Assembly: GCF_030505395.1 (NCBI RefSeq)
Contig: NZ_CP130044.1
Location: 3,481,001 to 3,545,000 of the forward strand
Direction of reading: 5' to 3'
Source: Asticcacaulis sp. ZE23SCel15
GTDB taxonomy: Bacteria; Pseudomonadota; Alphaproteobacteria; Caulobacterales; Caulobacteraceae
DNA length: 64,000 nucleotides
Shown piece after piece: positions 10,401-17,322 of this stretch. The notes beneath the pieces were generated by a model, which saw only the letters and a list, made by a program, of their open reading frames with translations, ran no database searches and had not been told where the DNA came from. How positions within the stretch are numbered: the first letter of the stretch is position 1; every line of letters starts with the position of its first letter. The position numbers were made by a program, and so were the translations under genes.

Positions 10401-10837
10401 GAACGGTTAGGGCTGGAGCCCGCATCATTGGCGCCACCGGTTGACAGGGCCTCAAGGTTGTTGATGCGGACGCGGGTAAAGTCGCCGCCTAAGCCCCGCA
10501 CCGAAATGGACCGGCCTTCGCCATTGTCACGGTCGATCGAGATACCGGGGATGCGTTGCAACAATTCGGCCAGGTTGGCATCGGGGAAGTCCGCAATGTC
10601 TTCGGCATTGATGGCATCCAGCATGACATCGGCTTTGCGCTTGACGTTCAGCGCGCTTTGCAACGACGCGCGATAGCCGGTGACCACGACCGTTTCGACA
10701 TCATTTGCGGCTTCAGCCTCATTCGCATCCTGAGCAAAAGCCCCCGATGCCGCCGCCATAGTCATCATGGCCGCAATCGAAATACTGCAACGCAAAGCAT
10801 TAGACACACTTCGCCCGTTGGTTTTTAAGTAATTCAT
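7457..10837 (-). CDS. TonB-dependent outer-membrane receptor (carbohydrate type)
   Basis: 1126-residue receptor importing oligosaccharides across the outer membrane with TonB energy. The signal peptide ends at about GAFAQ (residue 36). The TonB-box-like ETVVVTGYRASL follows at about residue 48. The plug domain contains INAEDIADFPDANLAELLQR, GISIDRDNGEGRSISVRGLG and VRINNLEAL. The remainder is a 22-strand barrel ending in an aromatic residue (LGVRFKY). This long plug/barrel form is the class that replaces SusC/SusD in Caulobacterales. It heads the GH95-PL1-GH43-GH3 run, so the ligand is probably a pectic or xylan-derived oligomer. A LacI-type palindrome lies about 130 bases upstream. Confidence 0.96.
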   Translation of the reverse strand: MNYLKTNGRSVSNALRCSISIAAMMTMAAASGAFAQDANEAEAANDVETVVVTGYRASLQSALNVKRKADVMLDAINAEDIADFPDANLAELLQRIPGISIDRDNGEGRSISVRGLGGDFTRVRINNLEALSTGGANDAGSSPNRSRSFDFNTFASELFNSLKVRKTASAETDEGSLGATVDLQTGRPFDYKDDQFAFSLQDAYYQNGKTHNPRVTGLVSKRWADGRLGFLASVAYSERTAENDQYRRGAGQSDYTYRNSTWATLENPRRAGFSAPVGTTFLDSISNPTTANPNGTVSTTDAITNINYLNAVTGSDPAAYALLHPTAANGDMNASLVRIPALGSIEQQNLYQERLGITTAFQMQITPKTRLTVDGLYSKFKNESTIYQVSSVGLNRDNTNASYATARNVDGVANPGGTQLTTAQKRALYPGTCTARAETALQAGIDCGQSFYGNTLVPGYGFSYNPNNLDPYDYYTNAASPGYVASTDGLGFRDKLIGRQGVDVLAANVEDGVANYLQLRNVDWRSAADQNFYTTEFKQLSFNLTHEFTDRFRGDFTYGRSRSENKNQGLLVEFNRMDAPETFTFDERGDGAMPVFDIGFDASNAANWGIVKGFSGMRHYQRFVTNDYESLRADFAFDFDDHLTFKFGAIAREFTFKTNLIERENDLLNPTEKEAGVSVASLGRVIEFGEGLDLPAGTSTSFFAPSITAFDSVFGFTCGCINEYGDWRIHGKRNGGRENFRVSEKTQGFYGQLNFDYDVFGRNMFGNIGVRQVETDLTSYGATSAGRPITGENNYTDTLPSFNLAWEVMNDFYLRFGASKVMARPLLGNLSPSITAINIPNTGATTGASLTIGNPKLSPFRANTYDFSAEWYFAKGGLLSLAYFKKDIGSYPQTVLFSAPLSTFLSAEDIAQLRAQFTNANQLAYVDGNFEATARQFRDAPGGTLKGWEFSYQQDFTFLPWYFKNTGIQFNATHIDSELTYILDPGTATVAPTYGKGPWLGASPDAMNLTLYYETEKFSARISGSQREGYYTTYPLASGSCSPGLNADGTPCNSPLINDFAGSLDTLNVDFSMSYKPSKGVSITLEGLNITDETTNRYAYGTTSQSVVSQYGSTGPTYTLGVRFKY

Positions 10838-10968
10838 TATGTCTCATCCCTGTTTGAGCCGCTTTGATTAGCCGCCCGTTGCCGTTTTATATTTTTTGGC
10901 CCGGTCATTTATTTTTTGATACCGGTGTCATTCGCATGAACAACGCATCAAACCGAGCATGAATAAGA

Positions 10969-10982
10969 TGGTAGCGTTATCT
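10969..10982. promoter_or_regulatory. LacI-type operator candidate upstream of receptor 1
   Basis: TGGTAGCGTTATCT, an imperfect palindrome around a central CG. It fits the LacI-family pattern TGnnAnCGnTnnCA except for the last base. It is near-identical to the site at 38093 in front of the other receptor. On the minus strand TTGCCA lies just upstream, so the site would overlap or adjoin the -10 region. The motif resembles the published Caulobacter XylR operator; this is recalled, not checked. Confidence 0.6.
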
Positions 10983-11007
10983 TTTTGGAATTGGCAAGGT
11001 CTAAAAT

Positions 11008-11023
11008 ATGACAATAGGGACAT
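11008..11023. promoter_or_regulatory. Second candidate regulator site in receptor 1 promoter
   Basis: ATGACAATAGGGACAT shares the block TGACAATA with the palindrome at 37981-37995 in the halogenase/receptor 2 divergent region. It lies just upstream of the LacI-type site. The palindrome is poor here, so this is only a weak call. Confidence 0.3.
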
Positions 11024-11192
11024 TTTATCGGTTAAATTGCCGCTTTATGGCCTTAAAACCACACAATTTTTCACATTTTATTTTATATTATAAAGATAGT
11101 TTTATATGTGAAATTTAACATTTTCAATTATTCGAATATTTGAAATGAGAATGCGAATACAATCACATTCCGTTTAATTTACTTTAACTTCC

Positions 11193-11206
11193 TGCCAGCG
11201 CTGTCA
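11193..11206. promoter_or_regulatory. LacI-type palindrome between receptor 1 and tRNA-Arg
   Basis: TGCCAGCGCTGTCA is palindromic apart from one base pair and fits TGnnAnCGnTnnCA fully. It lies about 356 bases upstream of the receptor start in an AT-rich, gene-free stretch (10838-11259). It could be an auxiliary looping operator for the site at 10969, or belong to another regulator. Confidence 0.45.
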
Positions 11207-11259
11207 TAAAGCTTACCGCACAGCCAACAGAAATAAATTACCCTAAACAGGATAGTTGG

Positions 11260-11333
11260 CGACTCCGGAGGGATTCGAACCCCCGACCTCTGCTTTAGGA
11301 AAGCCTTGCTCTATCCGACTGAGCTACGGAGCC
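11260..11333 (-). tRNA. tRNA-Arg (anticodon CCU)
   Basis: 74 nt on the minus strand. The acceptor stem GGCTCCG/CGGAGTC (one G-U) closes with discriminator G. The D arm is GCTC...GAGC, and the T arm GGGGG TTCGAAT CCCTC is intact. The anticodon loop TTCCTAA places CCU at 34-36. The two outer pairs of the anticodon stem are mismatched (A-G and G-A), while the three inner pairs hold and can be extended by loop T-A pairs. CCA is not encoded. It marks the boundary between the polysaccharide locus and housekeeping genes. Confidence 0.85.
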
Positions 11334-11652
11334 ACGCGAGGTGGGCTTAGCACAGGCATTAAGGCTTTGAGAAGCCCGCCCTGCCCGGCCCTGTCAAAAA
11401 TCTGTGAGCGCCCGCATCTGGACTCTAAAGGCGACTCACGTCAGACATTAATTGTATAGTTATGGTTAATGCCGTTTTGAGCTACCATATATAGTATAGA
11501 ACAAATCAGGCATCTAGTGATGTAACTGATTCGGTCATGATTCGTTTCCATGCTGTTCCGCACCCTGATAACGCCTCATTAATCTTACGCTTGCAGTCGT
11601 TTTAGCGCACTTTCGTCTTTGCAAAGCCACATAACGGCACTACATCCCTATC
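11334..11652. other. Gene-free stretch upstream of the helicase
   Basis: 319 bases with no convincing ORF or RNA. The middle part (about 11440-11520) is AT-rich (ttaattgtatagttatggtt, then ataTATAGTATAGAac) and probably carries the helicase promoter, but no clean -35/-10 pair with normal spacing could be fixed. Confidence 0.4.
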
Positions 11653-14139
11653 GTGCCTGATACTCTGTCCCCCGCCCCTGCCTTTTCCGCCCATAAGCCC
11701 TATGATGGCCGGCTGGTGGCTGTTTTAGGCCCGACCAATACCGGCAAGACCCACTATGCGCTGGAGCGGATGATGGGCCATGCGACCGGCATGATCGGCC
11801 TGCCGCTCAGATTGCTGGCGCGCGAAGTCTATGACCGCGTGGTCAAGGAAAAAGGCGCGCATGCCGTCGCCCTCATTACCGGCGAAGAAAAGATCATCCC
11901 CAAACTGCCGTCGTGGTTTATCTGCACGGTTGAGGCCATGCCGCTGGAGCGCAAGGTCGATTTTCTGGCGGTCGATGAAATCCAGCTTTGTGGTGATACT
12001 GAACGCGGCCATGTCTTTACCGACCGGCTGCTGAACGCGCGCGGGCGTTATGAGACCCTGTTTATGGGCGCAAAAACGGTCGCCCCATTGTTCCACAACC
12101 TGTTTCCCAACGGGGAAATTATGTTCCGCGAGCGGCTGTCGCAGCTATCCTATACCGGCCCGCGCAAGCTGACGCGCCTGCCCAAACGCACGGCCATCGT
12201 CGCCTTTTCGACCGAAAAGGTTTATGCCATCGCCGAACTGATCCGGCGTCAGCGCGGCGGGGCGGCGGTTGTGATGGGGTCGCTGTCGCCCAAGACCCGC
12301 AACGCGCAGGTGGCGTTGTTTCAGTCCGGTCAGGTCGATTTTCTGGTCGCGACCGATGCGATCGGCATGGGGCTGAACATGGACATCGACCATGTGGCGT
12401 TCTCCGGCTTGACCAAGTTTGACGGTAAGCGCACCCGCCACCTGTTCGCCCAGGAAGCCGGTCAGATCGCTGGACGCGCGGGCCGCTTTACCAATACAGG
12501 CACTTTTGGCGTCACCGGCGACTGCGACGACATGGACGAAGATCTGGTGGCCGCCATTGAAAATCACCGCTTCGACAGCCTGATGGCCGCCCAGTGGCGC
12601 AATCGCGACCTTGAGTTTTCAAGCATTGAGGCCCTGCTGCGCAGCCTGACGCGGCCAACGCCCTCACCGTCCCTGATGCTGGCCAAGGAGGCGCTCGATG
12701 AAAAGGCCCTGCGCCATCTGGTGCAGATTGACGACATTGCGTTTAAAGTCAAAAATCCCGTGTCGTTGCGCACCCTGTGGGATGTCTGCCAGTTGCCGGA
12801 TTTCCGTAAAGTCAGTCTGGATGAACACTTAAAAACCGTCGAATTCCTTTTCTGGTCGCGGATGAGCCCCGATGGTTTCGTGCCGGAAGACTGGTTTGAG
12901 GAACAACTGGGTTATCTCGACCGGATTGATGGTGACATCGACACCCTGGCCGGACGGCTGGCGGGGGTACGCACCCTGTCCTACATCGCCAATCGGCCTA
13001 ACTGGCTGCAACATATTGAACTGTGGCGCGACCGCACCCGCGACCTTGAGGAACGGCTGTCTGACAAACTGCACGAAGGGCTGATGAAGCGCTTTGTCGA
13101 TGCGCGGACCTCGGCCCTCTTGAAGGTGCTCAATACCGACGATGACTTAAAACCCGAAGTGTCAGCCGACGGCGAGGTGCGCCTTGAAGGGCAACTGGTC
13201 GGCACCCTGCGCGGGCTGGAATTTACCGTCACTTCGGGTGAGAGCCTGATTGAAGATAAGACCTTACGGCAAGCCGCCCACCGCGCCATCCGGCCGTTGC
13301 TTACCGCGCGGCTGACCGAGTTATCGCGCTGCAAATCCAATGAGCTGCGCCTGAAAGATAACGGCACCCTGACCTGGCGGCATCATCCGGTGGCACGTCT
13401 GGAGGCGTCCGACTGGTTTTCACCGCGCGTCAGCTTGCTGCAAAGCTTTGATCAAGCCCACCTGACGGAAATGGCCATCCGCCGCCTGAACGACTATGTC
13501 CGCCAGATCGCGCTTAAGGAACTTAAGGTTCTCAAAGGGTTTCTGGACGCCTCAAAAGATGAAGCCCTGGCCGCCCCGGTGCGGGCCATCGCCTATCAGC
13601 TTTATGAAAATGGCGGCACCCTGCTGCGCACGCCTGACACCAAACTGTCGCCGGAAGATAAGGCGGCCTTACGCGCCCTGCATATCGCCGCCAACCGCTT
13701 TGTCTACAGTCTGCCCGACCTAAGCAAACCGAATGCCCGCCGTCTGTTGCAGGCCTTTGGCAAGGCCGCGACCAAAGGTGACCACCCGGCCCGCGCCTTG
13801 AGCCTGAAAGGTCAGGTCGACCTGCCCGGTTACGGCGTTGTGCCGCTTAAGGTTCTGGACGCCGCCGACAAGGCGATGGATAAGGCCGTCCGGATCAAAG
13901 GGGCTGCCTTTATCCGCGATCGGGATATGGCCGCCCTGCCCGGTAATGCCCGGCAGCGCGATAAGTTGATGACCGCCCTTGGCTATACCAAGACCGACAC
14001 CCGCGACGTCACTGAGGGTGATACCCGCACCGGCTGGCGGCTTAAGGCGGAGCCTTCCCGTAGCGCCCGCAAAAAAACGCCTGAGCCGGAATATATCAAT
14101 CCCTACTCGCCGTTCGCCGTGCTGCGGCAGAAGGGCTAA
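11653..14139 (+). CDS. Suv3-like superfamily 2 RNA helicase
   Basis: 828-residue helicase of the mitochondrial Suv3/degradosome family, common in Alphaproteobacteria and probably acting in RNA turnover. Walker A is GPTNTGKTH (residues 26-34), Walker B is VDEIQL, and motif III-like MGAKT follows. The second RecA domain shows GSLSPKTRNAQ, ATDAIGMGLNMDIDHV and the arginine-rich AGQIAGRAGRF. The long C-terminal half (residues 330-828) matches the Suv3 C-terminal architecture, ending in a basic tail SRSARKKTPEPE. The start is GTG at 11653, as no in-frame ATG precedes GRLVAVLGPTNTGKT. It is probably co-oriented with the S4-domain gene 71 bases downstream. Confidence 0.92.
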   Translation: MPDTLSPAPAFSAHKPYDGRLVAVLGPTNTGKTHYALERMMGHATGMIGLPLRLLAREVYDRVVKEKGAHAVALITGEEKIIPKLPSWFICTVEAMPLERKVDFLAVDEIQLCGDTERGHVFTDRLLNARGRYETLFMGAKTVAPLFHNLFPNGEIMFRERLSQLSYTGPRKLTRLPKRTAIVAFSTEKVYAIAELIRRQRGGAAVVMGSLSPKTRNAQVALFQSGQVDFLVATDAIGMGLNMDIDHVAFSGLTKFDGKRTRHLFAQEAGQIAGRAGRFTNTGTFGVTGDCDDMDEDLVAAIENHRFDSLMAAQWRNRDLEFSSIEALLRSLTRPTPSPSLMLAKEALDEKALRHLVQIDDIAFKVKNPVSLRTLWDVCQLPDFRKVSLDEHLKTVEFLFWSRMSPDGFVPEDWFEEQLGYLDRIDGDIDTLAGRLAGVRTLSYIANRPNWLQHIELWRDRTRDLEERLSDKLHEGLMKRFVDARTSALLKVLNTDDDLKPEVSADGEVRLEGQLVGTLRGLEFTVTSGESLIEDKTLRQAAHRAIRPLLTARLTELSRCKSNELRLKDNGTLTWRHHPVARLEASDWFSPRVSLLQSFDQAHLTEMAIRRLNDYVRQIALKELKVLKGFLDASKDEALAAPVRAIAYQLYENGGTLLRTPDTKLSPEDKAALRALHIAANRFVYSLPDLSKPNARRLLQAFGKAATKGDHPARALSLKGQVDLPGYGVVPLKVLDAADKAMDKAVRIKGAAFIRDRDMAALPGNARQRDKLMTALGYTKTDTRDVTEGDTRTGWRLKAEPSRSARKKTPEPEYINPYSPFAVLRQKG

Positions 14140-14210
14140 CGCGCGGCCTTGTGAATTGACATTTCTCGCGACGGGAAGATGATGACTTTTGGCCATTTGG
14201 AAAGGTTTTA

Positions 14211-14510
14211 ATGTCAGCCGATCTCCCGCAGACCTGCCGCATAGATATATGGCTGTGGCGAGCGCGATTCTTCAAAACACGGTCGTTGAGCGCGAAATTT
14301 TGTGAGACCGGCCACCTTCGGCTGACCCGACTTGACCACACCCAGCGCGTGGATAAGGCCGGGGCCTTTGTTAAGCCTGACGACAGGATTGTGTTCGCGT
14401 TGGGGGCGCGACTGATCGATATCACCGTGGTTGATATGGGCGAGCGCCGAGGCCCGGCCCATGAGGCGCAACAGCTATACCATGTCAACGGCCCTCCGGA
14501 CGCAAGCTGA
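14211..14510 (+). CDS. S4-domain RNA-binding protein (Hsp15-like)
   Basis: 99-residue single-S4-domain protein similar to the ribosome-recycling heat-shock protein Hsp15. The S4 fold is visible in CRIDIWLWRARFFKTRSLSAKFCETGHLRL, followed by DRIVFALG and the variable C-terminal tail. In many Alphaproteobacteria this gene lies directly after the Suv3-like helicase and before fdxA, which supports the call. Role: binding rRNA or stalled 50S subunits (known for the family, not shown here). Confidence 0.88.
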   Translation: MSADLPQTCRIDIWLWRARFFKTRSLSAKFCETGHLRLTRLDHTQRVDKAGAFVKPDDRIVFALGARLIDITVVDMGERRGPAHEAQQLYHVNGPPDAS

Positions 14511-14661
14511 TGCACTTGTTTTGCATTCGCACAAAAGTACGCCGCGTTAGCAAAATTAAACCCTGACCGTCCCAATTCTGCCTTGACAGTTGCGGCTCAA
14601 AAAAGCCAAGACGACGCCTATTCAGATGACTGCGTATTCTTGATGAGGCTAAAAGCGTTCG

Positions 14662-15003
14662 ATGACCTATATCGTCACTGACCCCTGCGTAAAGTGCAAG
14701 TTCATGGACTGCGTGGAAGTGTGTCCGGTGGACTGCTTCTACGAAGGCGAAAACTTCCTCGTCATCAATCCGGATGAATGCATTGACTGCGGCGTCTGCG
14801 AACCTGAATGCCCGGTTGATGCCATCAAGGCCGACACCGAGGATGAGCCCGACGGCAAGTGGCTGGAGGTCAACTCGAAATATTCGCGCACCTGGCCGAA
14901 TATCTCGGTAAAGGGTACCCCGCCGGCCGATCGCGAAGACTTTGAGCGCGAAGAGGGCAAGTTCGAGAAGTACTTCTCTGAAAAACCCGGCGACGGCAAG
15001 TAG
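14662..15003 (+). CDS. fdxA: Ferredoxin FdxA (7Fe/8Fe type)
   Basis: 113-residue low-potential ferredoxin. Cluster ligands are visible in [17 protein letters not shown] (residues 9-25) and [16 protein letters not shown] (about 40-55). This is the [3Fe-4S][4Fe-4S] arrangement of the Azotobacter FdI/FdxA type, with the usual acidic C-terminal extension ([17 protein letters not shown]). Electron carrier in the cytoplasm; partner unknown. RBS-like TGAGG lies about 13 bases before the ATG. Confidence 0.95.
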   Translation: MTYIVTDPCVKCKFMDCVEVCPVDCFYEGENFLVINPDECIDCGVCEPECPVDAIKADTEDEPDGKWLEVNSKYSRTWPNISVKGTPPADREDFEREEGKFEKYFSEKPGDGK

Positions 15004-15403
15004 GCGGCAGCGCCAAATGAGGCGAAAATAGGGCTAAGAATTCCCTAAGAATTTTAGCCCCTGTTAATAAATCTTGCCAGCAACGCTTTATTTTTGCGCA
15101 TTTTTGTGATAGATACGTGTCTGTTATGTCGGCTGCGCGCTCATTAGCGCTCGCCTGATACCGTTTCTTCACTCCCCGCGCCTCTTAAATCCTTTTAAGG
15201 ACGCATCATCGACAAAGGTCGGATGACAGGCTTGTCTTAGTCAGGAATTGGCACATATCCGCATGTCTTTGAACCCCAAACGGTTTGCAGGCATCGGTTT
15301 TTCTGTGCCTTTATTGCCCTCAGCGCCGTCTGCGCCCTGAGTTGCATGACTGATATCTCAAAGACAGCCCCGATCCCCACCTTGCCTTAACGAAAGGACC
15401 GCA
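15004..15403. other. Gap between fdxA and carD with a stem-loop
   Basis: 400 bases. GGGCTAA (15031-15037) pairs with TTAGCCC (15054-15060) and could end fdxA transcription, but no T run follows. From 15263 an ATG-led short frame becomes a lipoprotein-like reading if one T is added to the five-T run at about 15298-15302 (see findings). No other gene is seen. Confidence 0.4.
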
Positions 15404-15916
15404 ATGTCGTACGCCGCTGCAAACTCCGATTACAACGTAGGTGATAAGGTCGTATACCCCGCCCATGGCGTGGGCCAGATCTCCGCTGTCGAGGTTCAGG
15501 AAGTCGCTGGCATGACACTCGAAGTCTATGTCGTCACCTTCGACCACGAAAAAATGACCCTGCGCGTCCCGACCAAGAAGGCCAAGACCGCCGGTCTGCG
15601 CCATCTGGCCGCTGAAGCCGTCATGTCTCAGGCCCTGACCACGCTCAAAGGCCGCGCCCGTATCAAGCGCACCATGTGGTCGCGTCGCGCGCAGGAATAC
15701 GAAGCCAAGATCAACTCCGGCGATCTGGTGTCCATCGCTGAAGTCGTCCGCGACCTCTACCGTTCGGGCAACCAGCCGGAGCAGTCCTATTCTGAGCGTC
15801 AGCTTTACAAATCGGCCCTGGATCGCATGGCCCGTGAAGTGGCCGCTATCGAACAAATCGACCGTGACGCCGCCGTCGCTATACTGAACAAGTCTCTGCA
15901 TAAGGTTGCTGCTTAA
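15404..15916 (+). CDS. carD: CarD/CdnL family RNA polymerase-binding regulator
   Basis: 170-residue global transcription factor that binds the RNA polymerase beta subunit and stabilises open complexes at rRNA and growth promoters. The N-terminal Tudor-like domain starts YNVGDKVVYPAHGVGQI (residues 10-26) and includes FDHEKMTLRVPTKKA. The C-terminal helical DNA-binding part (about 75-165) contains MWSRRAQEYEAKINSGD and AEVVRDLYR. Length and sequence match the alphaproteobacterial CdnL form. The start follows CGAAAGGACCGCA. A clear intrinsic terminator follows. Confidence 0.95.
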   Translation: MSYAAANSDYNVGDKVVYPAHGVGQISAVEVQEVAGMTLEVYVVTFDHEKMTLRVPTKKAKTAGLRHLAAEAVMSQALTTLKGRARIKRTMWSRRAQEYEAKINSGDLVSIAEVVRDLYRSGNQPEQSYSERQLYKSALDRMAREVAAIEQIDRDAAVAILNKSLHKVAA

Positions 15917-15947
15917 GCTGCACTGAGCCTGACGTCGTTCAATCTAA

Positions 15948-15976
15948 AGCCTTCCGGTAACCCGGAAGGCTTTTTT
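15948..15976 (+). terminator. Intrinsic terminator of carD
   Basis: AGCCTTCCGG (15948-15957), four-base loop, CCGGAAGGCT (15962-15971), then a T run. Perfect 10-pair stem, 32 bases after the stop. Confidence 0.95.
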
Positions 15977-16047
15977 CGCGCCTGTTTTAACTCAAAACGC
16001 TAAAATTAGTATCAATTGATATTTATTTAGTTTCATAAAAAACATTA

Positions 16048-16075
16048 TTGCATTGCCGCAAAGCTGTGCTATAGC
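16048..16075 (+). promoter_or_regulatory. Sigma70-type promoter of the candidate small RNA
   Basis: TTGCAT (16048-16053), 16-base spacer, TATAGC (16070-16075). It sits in an AT-rich stretch just after the carD terminator. The predicted start is near 16082. Confidence 0.6.
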
Positions 16076-16081
16076 TGTCCT

Positions 16082-16225
16082 CAGATACCGAACGTCACTC
16101 TTCGATATCTAATCCCCTTGGAGTCAGGCCGCCGCTTCCCCTGCAGGCGGCCTGCCCTTCCGGGAACATATGCAAATAGTCTTCGGATTTTCGGGTTCGC
16201 TCCATTTGAGCGGACTCTTTTTTTT
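16082..16225 (+). ncRNA. Candidate structured small RNA (about 144 nt)
   Basis: Not a recognised RNA family. It is bounded by the promoter at 16048-16075 and a strong intrinsic terminator: GGGTTCGCTC (16193-16202), loop CATTT, GAGCGGACTC (16208-16217), eight Ts. Two more hairpins lie inside: AGATACCGAA/TTCGATATCT at 16083-16110 and CAGGCCGCC/GGCGGCCTG at 16125-16154. The second hairpin exposes the C-rich loop GCTTCCCCTGCA, and the linker before it contains CCCCTTGGAG. Such unpaired C-rich stretches could pair with Shine-Dalgarno regions (inference). No convincing ORF is inside. An alternative is a terminated leader of the Imm8 gene. Confidence 0.55.
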
Positions 16226-16343
16226 GTCTGGCCGCTGACAAACCCAATAACTCTTATGCAAAAAAAACGAAGACAGGCTAATTTCGAGTGGCGAAATGTC
16301 GCAAATTGTAAATGCAAATTTATGGGCACTTGGATATAAAACT

Positions 16344-16697
16344 ATGAGAGCGCAATTAAAAAGCCTTCATTCACCTGATGTGGATTTGGATAGCTATTAT
16401 CCAAATAATGCAGATTGTTTTAGTTTTCTACTTCAAGCTTTTATTGGCCCTGATGTTGAAGACGGGGAGGATGTTTTTAATTTTATTGTGTGCACTCCCC
16501 AGTGGCTTGAAGTTGAGAAAAAAGGGGAAATTACTTTTGGAGCCAATTATATTATTGTCACCAATTACAACTTAAAGGACATTGAGGAGCATTTGAAAAG
16601 TTATGCTCAACGATGCGTTGGTGATAGCTGGGTAGAAGTTGCCAATAAAATTGCAAAAGTTGGAGAATGGGAATTCGATAACTATCAGGCTTATTAG
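16344..16697 (+). CDS. Imm8 family immunity protein (orphan)
   Basis: 117 residues from the ATG at 16344; an upstream ATG at 16296 would add 16 residues that do not fit the family. Imm8 blocks: KSLHSPDVDLDSYYP at the N-terminus, CFSFLLQAFIGPDVEDGEDV, the signature FIVCTPQWL, and the C-terminal KIAKVGEWEFDNYQ. Imm8 proteins neutralise polymorphic or contact-dependent toxins. No toxin, Rhs or VgrG gene is nearby, so it is an orphan that may protect against neighbours' toxins. The gene is clearly AT-richer than its flanks and uses AT-rich codons, suggesting recent acquisition. The function call rests on sequence memory of the family. Confidence 0.88.
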   Translation: MRAQLKSLHSPDVDLDSYYPNNADCFSFLLQAFIGPDVEDGEDVFNFIVCTPQWLEVEKKGEITFGANYIIVTNYNLKDIEEHLKSYAQRCVGDSWVEVANKIAKVGEWEFDNYQAY

Positions 16698-16863
16698 TTG
16701 TTACAGGCGTCATGTGATGTTTGGCGTTGGCCCCCATTGCTGCGTTTTGCCGTTGGCGCTGGCTGGATGTCGATGGCTTGAACATGTTCTCGCCAAACAC
16801 GTCGCTCATACTTTGTGTCGGCTGAGCCTGCTACTGTGACGCCTTAAAAAACTGCATTTTCAC

Positions 16864-16892
16864 TTGACCAGACGGCGGGCTTTGCCTATACA
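16864..16892 (+). promoter_or_regulatory. Promoter of rpmB
   Basis: TTGACC (16864-16869), 17-base spacer, TATACA (16887-16892). It is a near-consensus housekeeping promoter about 70 bases before rpmB. The leader contains a small hairpin, GGGAGA/TCTCCC (about 16910-16923). Confidence 0.75.
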
Positions 16893-16960
16893 CCGCACCT
16901 CTTGCGTGAGGGAGACATCTCCCGTCGCGCCTAACATTATTTTCGACGAAGGTGAATCCT

Positions 16961-17257
16961 ATGTCGCGTCGCTGCGAACTCACGGGTGTAGGCCCTATGG
17001 TTGGCCACTCGGTGAGCCACTCTAACATCAAAACCAAGCGCCGCTTCCTGCCGTCGCTGCGTCAGACTTCGCTTCAATCCGAAGCCCTGAACCAATCCTT
17101 CCGCCTGAAGATTTCCAACGCCGCTCTGCGCACGCTGGACTTCCGTGGTGGTCTGGACGTCTTCCTCATCAAGGCTGACGATGCTGAGCTGTCTTTGCGC
17201 GCGCGTCGCCTGAAGAAGCAGATCAAGGCAAAGCTGGCGGAAACCGTCGCCGCTTAA
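16961..17257 (+). CDS. rpmB: 50S ribosomal protein L28
   Basis: 98-residue L28. The N-terminus MSRRCELTGVGPMVGHSVSH and the block KTKRRFLPSL are canonical, with KISNAALRTLDFRGGLD in the middle. The ATG at 16961 is preceded by GAAGGTGAATCCT. An in-frame ATG nine bases upstream is less likely because L28 begins M(S/A)RRC. The gene stands alone with its own promoter and a terminator. Confidence 0.97.
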   Translation: MSRRCELTGVGPMVGHSVSHSNIKTKRRFLPSLRQTSLQSEALNQSFRLKISNAALRTLDFRGGLDVFLIKADDAELSLRARRLKKQIKAKLAETVAA

Positions 17258-17275
17258 TCGCTGTACGACCTGTTT

Positions 17276-17312
17276 AAAAAAACCCCCGAAGCCTCGCGCG
17301 TCGGGGGTTTTT
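17276..17312. terminator. Bidirectional intrinsic terminator between rpmB and the esterase gene
   Basis: A7 then CCCCCGA (17283-17289) pairs with TCGGGGG (17301-17307), followed by T5. The A run serves as a T run on the other strand, so it ends both rpmB and the convergent gene at 17323. Confidence 0.92.
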
Positions 17313-17322
17313 GCATGCGCGT

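Noticed and set aside
11256-11459. 67-codon frame starting MATPEGFEPPTS
   Set aside because: Reads through the tRNA-Arg gene on the opposite strand; a well-known false ORF type.
14870-15172. 100-codon minus-strand frame overlapping fdxA
   Set aside because: Overlaps the conserved ferredoxin C-terminus and has no start signal or family.
16082-16225. 6S RNA as identity for the small RNA candidate
   Set aside because: The 5' and 3' ends are not complementary and no central bubble can be drawn; only separate local hairpins fit.
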